Of a DNA stretch of 7,597 nucleotides, positions 1-6,852 are shown piece after piece. The notes under the pieces are model-generated. The model worked only from the letters and a program-made list of their open reading frames with translations, searched no databases and was not told the origin of the DNA. How positions within the stretch are numbered: position 1 is the first letter of the stretch; each line of letters starts with the position of its first letter. Position numbers and translations under genes: made by a program. Source of the stretch: Kangiella sp. (GTDB taxonomy: Bacteria; Pseudomonadota; Gammaproteobacteria; Enterobacterales; Kangiellaceae); the NCBI GenBank assembly GCA_002733465.1, contig NVVT01000009.1, positions 40,507-48,103 on the forward strand. Direction: 5' to 3'.

Positions 1-677
1 AGTGGTCGGATTAATTGTTGTGTAATTCTTTGACACTCTTTTAGATCAATATTTGAAAAAGACAGGTTCGCTATTGCGACTAAAGTTTCGCCAGAAAAAA
101 CACTTTGCGGTTTAAAATTATTCGTTTCTTTAATTTTCTTAAAACCACATTCAATAATATATTCATAATATTGTTGTTTTTCTATCACGTTATCTTCAAT
201 ATCATAGTTCCAGTCAGGACTCAAACCAAGGAACGTAAGCACTGAAATTTCAAACTTTCTTAGCATAATTGGCATTTCTGATTTTTCACAGGAGTCAAAT
301 CGTTGAATTAATTCAGAATAAACATTAAAAAGTTCCGAATATTCCTGCCATTCCTTTAGTGAACGTAAAATCAACTCATTCAAATAATAACAACAGGCTA
401 ATGCATTTCCTTTAGGTTGAGATTTATATTCCAGCAATTCTGAATCACAAAGTATTTTCATCTCGCCTTTGCCAGTAAAACAAATTTGCAACAGATTAAA
501 TGGTTGAAGAATAGCTCGCTTTGCTTGAGCATTCTTTCGTTTAACCCCCTGAGCGATAACGGATATTGAACCAAACTCCTGAGTAAAGCAGTGCAATATT
601 AAACTCGTTTCCTTAAACGGTCTTGAATGCAAAATAAAGGCTTTAGTTGTCTCTTTCTGTCCGATCTCCATTCGCAT
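1..677 (-). CDS. recO: DNA repair protein RecO (3' end cut by window edge)
   Basis: RecO is a recombination mediator: with RecR (and RecF) it loads RecA onto SSB-coated single-stranded DNA and anneals complementary strands in gap repair. Reading the minus strand from the ATG at 677 gives an open frame of 225 codons that runs off the left edge without a stop. Family landmarks are the N-terminal OB-fold (about residues 10-85) with RPFKETS at 19-25 and QGVKRKNA at 43-50, then the helical region with YYLNEL near 97-102 and the block KFEISVLTFLGLSP at 141-154. The usual length is about 230-245 residues, so probably only the last 10-20 are missing. An AGG 8 nt before the ATG supports this start; an in-frame ATG two codons later is a less likely alternative. 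It follows era by 26 nt and is probably cotranscribed with it. Identity is confident from motifs plus position; the C-terminus is unseen. Confidence 0.9.
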   Translation of the reverse strand, partial: MRMEIGQKETTKAFILHSRPFKETSLILHCFTQEFGSISVIAQGVKRKNAQAKRAILQPFNLLQICFTGKGEMKILCDSELLEYKSQPKGNALACCYYLNELILRSLKEWQEYSELFNVYSELIQRFDSCEKSEMPIMLRKFEISVLTFLGLSPDWNYDIEDNVIEKQQYYEYIIECGFKKIKETNNFKPQSVFSGETLVAIANLSFSNIDLKECQRITQQLIRP

Positions 678-703
678 GATAATTACCTAAGATCGTTTTT
701 GTT

Positions 704-1654
704 TTATTGCCGATGCTCATCGAAACCTAATGAACGTAAAGCTCGCTCATCATCGGCCCAATTATCTTTTACTTTAACCCATAACTCCAAAAATATTTTT
801 CGTCCAAAAACTTCACTCATATCAATCCTTGCATCGGTTCCCACTTTTTTAAGCCGACTTCCCCCCTTACCGATAACAATTGATTTTTGTCCATTTCGTT
901 CAACTAAGATCAATCCATTAATATGAAGAGTACCTTTATCATCTAATTTAAATTGTTCAATTTCAACGGTGATCGAATAGGGTAATTCATCACCTAACTG
1001 TCTAATCAATTTTTCACGAATAATTTCAGCGGCTAAAAAACGCTCACTTCGATCGGTATAATAATCTTCTGGATAAACAAAATCGCCCTCAGGCATATAA
1101 GTGACAAGTAACTCTCTCAACGATTTCACTTGATCACCTTGAAGCGCAGCGCCAGGAATTAAATGCTGAAAATTATGCTTAGCCGATAATATTTGTAAAA
1201 AAGGTAATAATTTCTCTTTGCTTTTTATTTGATCAATTTTATTAACGAATAAGATAATTGGCTTATCCGTTTTCTTAATATGTTGTAAAACTAATTCGTC
1301 GTCTTCAGTCCAACGTTCCGGTTCTACAATAAACACGACAACATCAACATCGCTAATCGTACTTGAAGCGGCTCGATTCATAAATCGATTGATGGCCCGG
1401 GGCTCCTCTTTATGAATACCTGGCGTATCAATATAGATCATTTGCACATCACTTTCGTCGCAATCAACTTTTGTAGAGAGCGTATCGATCCCCATAATGC
1501 GATGACGAGTCGTTTGAGGTTTTCTAGAAGTGATACTTAATTTTTGACCTAACAGATGATTTAATAAAGTTGATTTACCTACGTTAGGACGTCCAACAAA
1601 TGCGATATATCCGCAACGTTTATTCGAACTGTTATTCGAACTGTTATTCGACAT
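704..1654 (-). CDS. era: GTPase Era, ribosome small-subunit assembly
   Basis: Era is an essential GTPase that binds the 3' end of 16S rRNA and checks 30S subunit maturation, linking it to cell-cycle progress. The protein has 316 residues. Visible motifs: G1 GRPNVGKS at 21-28, the switch I region [10 protein letters not shown] at 43-52, G3 DTPG at 76-79, G4 NKID at 138-141, and a C-terminal KH RNA-binding domain with GKGG at 262-265 and the family tail [13 protein letters not shown]. Three departures from E. coli Era: a low-complexity Ser/Asn N-terminus (residues 2-11) encoded by a 12-bp tandem repeat, about 8 extra residues between switch I and G3 (about 57-72), and a G5 block reading PGAAL where E. 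coli has PISAE. The start lies 2 nt after the rnc stop, with GGAG 11 nt upstream inside rnc, so translation is probably coupled. A trimmed start is unlikely because the next ATG (codon 54) would remove G1. Confidence 0.97.
   Translation of the reverse strand: MSNNSSNNSSNKRCGYIAFVGRPNVGKSTLLNHLLGQKLSITSRKPQTTRHRIMGIDTLSTKVDCDESDVQMIYIDTPGIHKEEPRAINRFMNRAASSTISDVDVVVFIVEPERWTEDDELVLQHIKKTDKPIILFVNKIDQIKSKEKLLPFLQILSAKHNFQHLIPGAALQGDQVKSLRELLVTYMPEGDFVYPEDYYTDRSERFLAAEIIREKLIRQLGDELPYSITVEIEQFKLDDKGTLHINGLILVERNGQKSIVIGKGGSRLKKVGTDARIDMSEVFGRKIFLELWVKVKDNWADDERALRSLGFDEHRQ
1622..1651 (-). repeat. 12-bp tandem repeat (2.5 copies) in the era N-terminus
   Basis: On the plus strand the unit attcgaactgtt occurs at 1622-1633 and 1634-1645, followed by a half unit attcga at 1646-1651. 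Being a multiple of three it keeps frame and encodes repeated Ser-Asn-Asn-Ser immediately after the era start methionine. It probably arose by slippage, and copy number could vary without a frameshift. Confidence 0.9.
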
Positions 1655-1656
1655 GG

Positions 1657-2364
1657 TTATTTTTTCTCCGATTGTTCTTTAATTAAAACTAATATTTTAT
1701 CTAATACTTTACTAGCAGCATCTTGCTCAGCTTTTTTACGACTAGCACCTTGACCGGTAATCCCAATTGATTGATATTCGACTTGGCATTCCACCCAGTA
1801 CAACTTTGCATGGTCTTTACCCGTGGAACTAGTTACCTGATATTCGGGAGGGTTATGCCCTCTTGATTGCAACCATTCCTGTAATGAAGTTTTAGGATCT
1901 TTAGATGCCATATTTATTGACATGGAATCTAACTTTTCGCTATAAAGGTTAAGAATGTAAATTTCTGTTTGTTGATAATGGCTATCAAGCATTACCGCGC
2001 CGATAATAGCTTCAAAGGCATCAGCCAATATTGACGCACGCCTAAAACCACCACTTTTCAACTCGCCACTACCCAACGTTAAATAGTCGCCTAAATTGAG
2101 ATCCTGCGCCAGCTCAGCTAAAGCTTTGCCTTTTACCAAAAAAGCTCGTAAACGACTTAACTGACCTTCATCGGCTTTCGGAAACTTATGGTATAAAGTA
2201 TTAGCGATAACACTACCTAAAATAGCGTCACCTAAAAACTCCAACCTCTCATTGTGTATATGATGTGCGCTACGATGTGTCAGCGCTTGTTTTAACAAGT
2301 CTTGACTAATAAACTGATAGCCCAACGTTTTTTGTAGGACAGATAGATTTGGTTTTACGGACAT
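1657..2364 (-). CDS. rnc: Ribonuclease III
   Basis: RNase III is the dimeric, Mg-dependent endonuclease that cuts double-stranded RNA, releasing 16S and 23S precursors from the rRNA transcript and processing some mRNAs. The protein has 235 residues, close to the usual 225-240. The endonuclease domain (about 5-130) carries the signature [11 protein letters not shown] at 39-49. Expected metal-binding acidic residues are all present: E42, D46, D115 and E118, the last two in LADAFEA. The linker leads to a double-stranded-RNA-binding domain (about 156-228) beginning at [11 protein letters not shown], with the RNA-contacting helix in [11 protein letters not shown]. The ATG at 2364 is the only plausible start: the ATG 14 nt upstream is out of frame. 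No good Shine-Dalgarno precedes it. It sits 76 nt after the DUF4845 gene and 2 nt before era. I could not find the strong leader stem through which E. coli RNase III controls its own mRNA. Confidence 0.97.
   Translation of the reverse strand: MSVKPNLSVLQKTLGYQFISQDLLKQALTHRSAHHIHNERLEFLGDAILGSVIANTLYHKFPKADEGQLSRLRAFLVKGKALAELAQDLNLGDYLTLGSGELKSGGFRRASILADAFEAIIGAVMLDSHYQQTEIYILNLYSEKLDSMSINMASKDPKTSLQEWLQSRGHNPPEYQVTSSTGKDHAKLYWVECQVEYQSIGITGQGASRKKAEQDAASKVLDKILVLIKEQSEKK
1666..1669 (-). promoter_or_regulatory. era ribosome-binding site inside the rnc 3' end
   Basis: The minus strand reads GGAG 11 nt before the era ATG, and the site overlaps the last codons of rnc. With only CC between the rnc stop and the era start, ribosomes finishing rnc probably re-initiate at era. 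The spacing is slightly long, which fits coupling rather than strong independent initiation. Confidence 0.6.
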
Positions 2365-2388
2365 TGATTTACTAACATTGCTTTATTG

Positions 2389-2400
2389 ATTAGATTCTAG
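2389..2400. repeat. 12-bp direct repeat ATTAGATTCTAG, copy 1 (upstream of rnc)
   Basis: The exact 12-mer ATTAGATTCTAG recurs at 2865-2876, so the two copies lie in the gaps on either side of the DUF4845 gene in the same orientation. Read on the minus strand each contains TAGAAT, a -10-like hexamer, at 2394-2399 here. A 12-bp match can occur by chance in A+T-rich DNA, so the link is tentative. Confidence 0.5.
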
Positions 2401-2440
2401 AAAAATAAATTTCTTTCAATTAAATTTTAAGGGTTCTTTT

Positions 2441-2818
2441 CTATCGAGTCTCTCGAATTTCTTCATCAAAATCAGCAACAGCAGAAAGCGTCCCCATAAT
2501 ACCCACTTTCTGTGAATAGACTATTTTAATAAATTTTTCGCCGGTTCGATCTCTAGATGGCTTAAAGGCAGACTTATCAATATTTCTAACGTTATTAATA
2601 GTTAAACGACTGCCAACAGTGCTCATTATCTGCCGATTACTCATATTTTCAAATTCACGACTATCAACTAACTCTTGCGCTATCGACTTGATAATCCGAT
2701 GGTCAAAATAAATAGGGATCACTTTAAACGCTAACATAGCTAAAAAACCAACCATAATAAACAAAGATAACCATCCCCACATGGTTGCCCCTTTTTGATT
2801 ATTTAATTGTTTTTTCAT
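2441..2818 (-). CDS. DUF4845 family small membrane-anchored protein
   Basis: A 125-residue protein whose position between lepB and rnc, size and N-terminal layout match the DUF4845 family of gammaproteobacteria; no biochemical function is established for it to my knowledge. It opens with a short basic stretch (MKKQLNNQKG), then one hydrophobic helix at about residues 13-31, then a soluble region of about 90 residues that would face the periplasm. The Lys-Gly/Ala junction at 9-11 followed by a hydrophobic helix resembles a type IV prepilin leader, but the usual Glu at +5 is Gly (G15), so processing by prepilin peptidase is uncertain. The start ATG is well supported by GGGG 5 nt upstream. Adjacency to signal peptidase I invites a role in export or envelope assembly, but that is inference. 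It may simply be an N-in membrane anchor with a small alpha/beta domain. Confidence 0.85.
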   Translation of the reverse strand: MKKQLNNQKGATMWGWLSLFIMVGFLAMLAFKVIPIYFDHRIIKSIAQELVDSREFENMSNRQIMSTVGSRLTINNVRNIDKSAFKPSRDRTGEKFIKIVYSQKVGIMGTLSAVADFDEEIRETR

Positions 2819-2864
2819 ATTAACCCCATTTCACAGTTGAGAAAGTTAAATTTGTTACTACTCA

Positions 2865-2876
2865 ATTAGATTCTAG
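2865..2876. repeat. 12-bp direct repeat ATTAGATTCTAG, copy 2 (upstream of DUF4845)
   Basis: Second exact copy of the 12-mer found at 2389-2400, 476 bp away. It lies in the 105-bp gap between lepB and the DUF4845 gene and forms part of the promoter candidate described for that gap. Confidence 0.5.
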
Positions 2877-2878
2877 CA
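2870..2878 (-). promoter_or_regulatory. Candidate extended -10 promoter for DUF4845-rnc-era-recO
   Basis: The minus strand reads TGCTAGAAT, an extended -10 (TGn plus TAGAAT, 5 of 6 to TATAAT), with transcription expected to begin near 2863 and a leader of about 45 nt to the DUF4845 ATG. I see no good -35 hexamer at 16-18 bp, which extended -10 promoters can tolerate. It would give the rnc-era-recO genes expression independent of lepA-lepB. This is a visual match only. Confidence 0.3.
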
Positions 2879-2923
2879 TAAATTCAAATGTCATTGTGCG
2901 ATGCTTAGCTGATTTAGTAGCTC

Positions 2924-3871
2924 TTATTTAATCGCCCCAACTCTATCTATATCAACCCCAGTAGGGATCCATCCAATCGGGAAGCCAAGGATATCTTGAT
3001 TAACAAATCCAAACTCAAAGTGCATCCAAATACTAACCGCATGTCCTACTAAGTTTTCCTCAGGTACAAAATGAGTAGTTTCCCAGAATCGACTGTCTGT
3101 ACTGTTATCTCGGTTATCACCCATTACAAAATACTTATTTGCTGGTACTTTAAAGACGGCATCATCAAAAGTGCCTTCTTTAGTGTAATGAGGTCTTCTT
3201 GGGTTATTAAGGATGCCGTGAACCGAATTACCAAGCGTTTCTACGTATTCTATATTTAAAAGGGTTTTGCCTGTTGAGGGGTTTAAATCAATGTAACCGG
3301 GTCCGGGAACTCGTTTTTTACTGACATGAATTCTATTAGGGCAATCACTTCTTGCAATTTCAGATGCACAAAAAGGTTTAATGTAGAGTTCTTTTTGGGA
3401 CGTGTAAATAACCGTGTCGCCCGGTAATCCAACCACTCTTTTTATGTAGTCTTCGCCTGTATCTGGCGCTTTAAATACCGCTACATCGCCCCGCTCTGGC
3501 AAACCTATTTCAATAATTTTTTCCGAAGTGATTGGCAATCTTAGACCATAATCGAATTTGTTAACAAGTATAAAATCACCTTCGGTCAATGTTGGCTTCA
3601 TAGACGCAGAAGGAATTTGGAAGGGTTCCCATAGGAAAGAACGTAAAATTACAATAAAGAAAAGAATCGGGAAAAAAGATTTAGCGTAATCAACATGGAT
3701 AGGATCCAATGAAACTGCGTTTATCGCTTCTTGACTAGGATTTTGAAGTTGTTCGTAAAGCTTTGCTAAAGCTTGTTTACGTGTTTTACCAGCGGTTAAA
3801 GAATCGAACAACCAAACAATACCCGATACAAACATTAAAACGACTAATATAATTCCGTATGCACTACTCAT
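2924..3871 (-). CDS. lepB: Signal peptidase I (leader peptidase)
   Basis: LepB is the inner-membrane serine protease that removes signal peptides from proteins exported by Sec and Tat, using a Ser-Lys dyad with its active site on the periplasmic side. The protein has 315 residues, near the 324 of E. coli. Two membrane helices are visible (about 5-22 and 66-80), with a Lys/Arg-rich cytoplasmic loop between. The catalytic serine is S90 in IPSASM (88-91 SASM), and the general base is K144 in YIKRVVGLPGD. Box E is GDNRDNSTDSR at 251-261. C168 and C177 are placed like the disulfide-forming pair of E. coli LepB. AAGGA with 6 nt spacing precedes the ATG at 3871. The gene starts 51 nt after lepA, the usual lepA-lepB pairing, so it is very likely in the lepA transcript. 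Confidence 0.98.
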   Translation of the reverse strand: MSSAYGIILVVLMFVSGIVWLFDSLTAGKTRKQALAKLYEQLQNPSQEAINAVSLDPIHVDYAKSFFPILFFIVILRSFLWEPFQIPSASMKPTLTEGDFILVNKFDYGLRLPITSEKIIEIGLPERGDVAVFKAPDTGEDYIKRVVGLPGDTVIYTSQKELYIKPFCASEIARSDCPNRIHVSKKRVPGPGYIDLNPSTGKTLLNIEYVETLGNSVHGILNNPRRPHYTKEGTFDDAVFKVPANKYFVMGDNRDNSTDSRFWETTHFVPEENLVGHAVSIWMHFEFGFVNQDILGFPIGWIPTGVDIDRVGAIK

Positions 3872-3877
3872 ATAAAA

Positions 3878-3882
3878 TCCTT
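3878..3882 (-). promoter_or_regulatory. lepB ribosome-binding site
   Basis: AAGGA on the minus strand lies 6 nt before the lepB ATG. It is the clearest Shine-Dalgarno in the window and fixes the lepB start. Confidence 0.75.
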
Positions 3883-3901
3883 AAATTTTCTTTATCAAAC
3901 T

Positions 3902-3929
3902 TTAATTTTTAATCGCTAATTTCTAATCG
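3902..3929. repeat. Imperfect 14-bp tandem duplication at the lepA stop codon
   Basis: The plus-strand 14-mers ttaatttttaatcg (3902-3915) and ctaatttctaatcg (3916-3929) sit side by side and match at 12 of 14 positions. The second contains the lepA stop codon, so this looks like a small slippage duplication at the gene end, in A+T-rich sequence where such matches arise easily. Confidence 0.45.
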
Positions 3930-5722
3930 TTTATCTTTAATACGGCTAAAAATGCCTCTTGAGGAATATCAACACGTCCGACGCTCTTCATTCGTTTTTT
4001 ACCTTTCTTTTGTTTGTCTAGCAATTTACGTTTACGACTCACATCTCCGCCGTAACATTTAGCGATAACATTTTTTCTTAGCGCTTTAACTGTCGAGCGA
4101 GAAATTACGTGACCACCAATGGCCGCTTGAATTGCTATGTCAAACATTTGCCGAGGTATTAACTCTTTCATTTTATCTACTAATGCTCGTCCACGATATT
4201 GAGCTTGCTCTCGATGAACAATAATAGCGAGCGAATCAACTATTTCTCCATTGATTAACACATCTAACCTGACCAAATCGGCGGCCTGAAAGTGCTTAAA
4301 ACCATAATCTAAAGAGGCGTAACCTCTACTAACAGACTTCAACCGGTCAAAAAAGTCTAAAACGACTTCATTCATGGGGATTTCATAGACTAACGAAACT
4401 TGAGCTCCCATGTATTCCATTTTAGTTTGAACACCTCGCCTCTCAACACATAATGTGATCACACTACCTAAATGAGCTTGAGGTACCAAAATATTAACTT
4501 CAGCAATCGGCTCTCTCAGTTCATCAACGGCGCTCATATCTGGCAATTTAGATGGATTATCCACATATTTAATTTCACCATTACTGGTTAAAATTTGATA
4601 AATAACCGTTGGCGCTGTGGTGATTAACTCTAAATCATATTCTCGCTCAAGTCTCTCTTGAATGATTTCCATATGTAACAAGCCGAGAAAACCACATCTA
4701 AATCCAAAACCTAATGCCTGTGAGCTTTCAGGTTCAAAGAATAACGACGCATCATTTAAGCTTAATTTGTTAAGCGCATCTCTAAACGACTCATAATCAT
4801 CCGATGAAATGGGGAACATACCAGCGTAGACTTGGGGTTTGACTTTTTCGAAGCCAGAAAGTTCTTCAGTTGCTCCATCTTTCATGTGTGTAAGGGTGTC
4901 ACCAACCGGCGCGCCGTGAATATCTTTGATGCCCGCAATCACGTAGCCAACTTCCCCGGCCCTAAGCTCAGGTAAATCCGTACGTTTCGGTGTATATATG
5001 CCAACAAAATCAACTTGATGTTGCTTGCCAATCGACATCGCTTGCATTTTATCGCCTTTCTTTAGAGTGCCTTCCACTACTCTAACTAAGGAAACAACGC
5101 CTAAATAATTATCAAACCATGAATCTATAATTAGAGCCTGCAGTGGTGCATTCGGATCGCCTTTTGGTGCGGGAATTTTATCCACTAAATCTTCTAACAA
5201 CTCTTCTATTCCAACACCTGTTTTTGCACTACACTGCACCGCATCCATCGCTTCTAAGCCGATAATATCTTCAATTTCTTGTGCAACTCGATCAGGATCT
5301 GCTTGGGGTAAATCAATTTTATTAAGTACCGGGATAACTTCTAAATCTTGTTCAATTGCGGTATAACAAGTGGCTAGTGTTTGCGCTTCTACCCCTTGGC
5401 CGGCATCAACCACTAATAATGCGCCTTCACAGGCTGCCAATGAACGAGAAACCTCATAGGAAAAATCCACGTGTCCTGGCGTATCAATAAAGTTAAGTTG
5501 GTATTCATGCCCATCTTTAGCTTTATATTTTAAAGTAACACTTTGCGCTTTAATCGTAATGCCTCGTTCTTTCTCAATATCCATAGTATCAAGGACTTGG
5601 GAAGACATTTCTCTGTCACTTAGACCACCACAAAACTGAATCAATCGATCGGAAAGCGTTGATTTGCCGTGATCTATATGAGCAATTATTGAGAAATTTC
5701 GAATGTAATCGGTATATGACAT
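3923..5722 (-). CDS. lepA: Elongation factor 4 (LepA), ribosome-bound GTPase
   Basis: LepA is a translational GTPase related to EF-G. It has been described as a back-translocase and, more recently, as affecting translation initiation and 30S biogenesis; the exact role is debated. The 599-residue length matches E. coli LepA. Visible motifs: G1 AHIDHGKST at 14-22, the switch I region RGITIK at 53-58, G3 DTPGHVDF at 80-87 with H84 as the GTPase-activating histidine, G4 NKID at 134-137, and G5 SAKTG at 165-169. Later domains include the EF-G-like block [16 protein letters not shown]. The LepA-specific C-terminal domain has the basic stretch [20 protein letters not shown] and ends in [13 protein letters not shown]. 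The ATG at 5722 puts the usual few residues before [11 protein letters not shown]. No clear Shine-Dalgarno precedes it. It is the first gene after a 147-bp gap and is followed by lepB. Confidence 0.99.
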   Translation of the reverse strand: MSYTDYIRNFSIIAHIDHGKSTLSDRLIQFCGGLSDREMSSQVLDTMDIEKERGITIKAQSVTLKYKAKDGHEYQLNFIDTPGHVDFSYEVSRSLAACEGALLVVDAGQGVEAQTLATCYTAIEQDLEVIPVLNKIDLPQADPDRVAQEIEDIIGLEAMDAVQCSAKTGVGIEELLEDLVDKIPAPKGDPNAPLQALIIDSWFDNYLGVVSLVRVVEGTLKKGDKMQAMSIGKQHQVDFVGIYTPKRTDLPELRAGEVGYVIAGIKDIHGAPVGDTLTHMKDGATEELSGFEKVKPQVYAGMFPISSDDYESFRDALNKLSLNDASLFFEPESSQALGFGFRCGFLGLLHMEIIQERLEREYDLELITTAPTVIYQILTSNGEIKYVDNPSKLPDMSAVDELREPIAEVNILVPQAHLGSVITLCVERRGVQTKMEYMGAQVSLVYEIPMNEVVLDFFDRLKSVSRGYASLDYGFKHFQAADLVRLDVLINGEIVDSLAIIVHREQAQYRGRALVDKMKELIPRQMFDIAIQAAIGGHVISRSTVKALRKNVIAKCYGGDVSRKRKLLDKQKKGKKRMKSVGRVDIPQEAFLAVLKIND

Positions 5723-5749
5723 GTGTTTACAGCACTCAAAAACTAAAAT

Positions 5750-5759
5750 TGAGATCTCA
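5750..5759. promoter_or_regulatory. 10-bp palindrome TGAGATCTCA in the lepA leader
   Basis: A perfect 10-bp inverted repeat lies about 28 bp before the lepA ATG and just downstream of the predicted transcription start. It has no loop, so it is better suited to binding a dimeric protein than to RNA folding. No known operator consensus is recognised, and it may be chance. Confidence 0.25.
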
Positions 5760-5770
5760 CGATCCCGAAA

Positions 5771-5806
5771 GGCGCGAATTGTACCTTATTTCGAAGGGTC
5801 TTTGTT
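5771..5806 (-). promoter_or_regulatory. Candidate lepA promoter with GC-rich discriminator
   Basis: On the minus strand the -10 hexamer TACAAT (5 of 6 to TATAAT) lies at 5778-5783 and is followed by a GC-rich discriminator TCGCGCC at 5771-5777. Transcription would begin near 5770, giving a leader of about 48 nt. At 17-bp spacing the -35 position (5801-5806) reads AACAAA, a poor match to TTGACA, inside an A+T-rich repeat tract that could act like an UP element. GC-rich discriminators are known from promoters of the translation machinery that are shut down by ppGpp, which would suit lepA. This is a visual prediction only. Confidence 0.45.
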
Positions 5807-5840
5807 TAAAATATCTTTGTTTAAAACCTTGGGGTTTAAA
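5796..5840. repeat. Three tandem 15-bp units ending in GTTTAAA
   Basis: The plus strand carries gggtctttgtttaaa (5796-5810), atatctttgtttaaa (5811-5825) and accttggggtttaaa (5826-5840). The first two share tctttgtttaaaa exactly. GTTTAAA recurs at 5804, 5819 and 5834 with an exact period of 15. The tract covers and extends upstream of the predicted lepA -35 region, between lpxL and lepA. Confidence 0.8.
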
Positions 5841-5869
5841 GGGGTGAAGGACGCATAAGAGATTATTGC

Positions 5870-6811
5870 CTAATAAATAGAAGCCTCCCCTTCTGGACGG
5901 GTTCTGAACCGTTGATGCAACCACATATAATCCACTGGATTTTTAATCAAATAATCCTCTAAAAACTGGTTAATCATGGTGGCATCTTTCACTTCTGGAT
6001 TAGATTCAGACTCGCTCGGAAAAGGTGAAAATGGGGTGTGAAATTCGAGTTCATAATGGTCAGCTTTATCTAATCTTTTTTGAGTGAACGGCACAACTGT
6101 AGCGCAGGTCATTTTAGCTAACTTAGTGGTTGCCGTGATTGTGGCGGTTTGAATACCAAAGAAAGGAACAAAAACCCGCGTTTTACCGCCATAGTTTTGA
6201 TCGGTTGCGTACCAAACGATTTTATTCTTTCTAAGCGCTTTAATTGTGCCTCTTAAATTGTCACGGTCTAGCAATTGTTCTAAATGAACTAAACGCCCCT
6301 CTTCCATCGCCTTATCAAATAAAGGATTTTTATTCGGTTTGTACATCGCAGATAAATCATAATGATGACCTAATAAACAGCCTCCAATCTCTAAACTAGT
6401 CATATGAAATCCTAACAAAAGCACGCCTTTACCGGCTTTTAACGCATTATCAAGATTATCTTTTCCAATTAATTTGGTATTGGCTCTTTGCTCGCTTAGA
6501 TCAGAAAACCAACAACTGGCGGTTTCTACTAACCCTTGCCCAGTTGCCATCATATTGGCACGTACTCGTTGCTCGGTTTCGGTAGGTGTCAATTTTGGGA
6601 AACACAGTTCAATATTCTTTGTGGCTATTCTTCGTCTTTTACTCGCGAGCTTAAACATTAAGCGACCTAAAAAATTGCCCAATTTTTGTCGCCGTTCACT
6701 AGAAAGTGATGCTATCCGCTTTAACACCCACAAATTGAAGTGTGTAAACCAATATTTAGGGCTTGAGAAGTTATTATTTGCGGGCGCTTTGGTGGATTTG
6801 TTTTTTGACAT
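5870..6811 (-). CDS. LpxL/LpxP-type Kdo2-lipid IVA acyltransferase
   Basis: A 313-residue member of the late lipid A acyltransferase family (LpxL, LpxP, LpxM), which transfers an acyl chain from acyl-ACP to Kdo2-lipid IVA at the cytoplasmic face of the inner membrane. The catalytic HX4E motif is GFHMTSLE with H136 and E141. Other family blocks are YKPNKNP at 157-163, NLRGTIKALRK at 185-195, WYATDQNYG at 200-208, VFVPFFG at 213-219, and the tail YMWLHQRFRTRPEGE. The tail and the NLRG block resemble LpxL/LpxP more than LpxM, but which chain it adds cannot be told. The N-terminus has few long hydrophobic runs (NLWVLKRIASL, about 26-36), so the usual anchor helix is weak. I chose the ATG at 6811; an upstream in-frame TTG at 6829 would add six residues but has no better ribosome-binding site. 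It starts 41 nt after the glycosyltransferase, so the two may share a transcript. Confidence 0.9.
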   Translation of the reverse strand: MSKNKSTKAPANNNFSSPKYWFTHFNLWVLKRIASLSSERRQKLGNFLGRLMFKLASKRRRIATKNIELCFPKLTPTETEQRVRANMMATGQGLVETASCWFSDLSEQRANTKLIGKDNLDNALKAGKGVLLLGFHMTSLEIGGCLLGHHYDLSAMYKPNKNPLFDKAMEEGRLVHLEQLLDRDNLRGTIKALRKNKIVWYATDQNYGGKTRVFVPFFGIQTATITATTKLAKMTCATVVPFTQKRLDKADHYELEFHTPFSPFPSESESNPEVKDATMINQFLEDYLIKNPVDYMWLHQRFRTRPEGEASIY

Positions 6812-6852
6812 TTGGAGATTCTTAATCAATTATTCGAGTTAGTAGACTGATT

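Noticed and set aside
627..926. Plus-strand open frame of 99 codons over the recO-era junction
   Set aside because: It lies antisense to era and recO, has no recognisable motif, and both minus-strand genes are clearly real.
2365..2440. RNase III autoregulatory stem-loop in front of rnc
   Set aside because: Only short, mostly A-U pairings were found (for example AGAAA/TTTCT). There is no long double-stranded stem like the one RNase III cuts in the E. coli rnc leader.
2895..2923. Terminator between lepB and the DUF4845 gene (AGCT repeats)
   Set aside because: The possible stem is only 4 bp with an 8-nt loop and is not followed by a T-run on the minus strand.
5820..5843. Possible terminator hairpin after lpxL (AAACC-CCAA-GGTTT core)
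   Set aside because: The stem is short and needs a bulge to extend, and no T-run follows on the minus strand. It is better explained by the GTTTAAA tandem repeat.
5659..5847. Plus-strand open frame spanning the lepA start and promoter gap
   Set aside because: It overlaps the conserved LepA N-terminus on the other strand and the repeat tract; no ribosome-binding site or family resemblance was seen.
6809..6829. TTG at 6829 as the start of the lpxL-like gene
   Set aside because: The in-frame ATG at 6811 is preferred. The extra six residues are not family-conserved and the TTG has no convincing Shine-Dalgarno.
6474..6842. Plus-strand open frame of 122 codons opposite the lpxL-like gene
   Set aside because: It is antisense to a well-supported acyltransferase, and its composition looks like a reverse-complement shadow.
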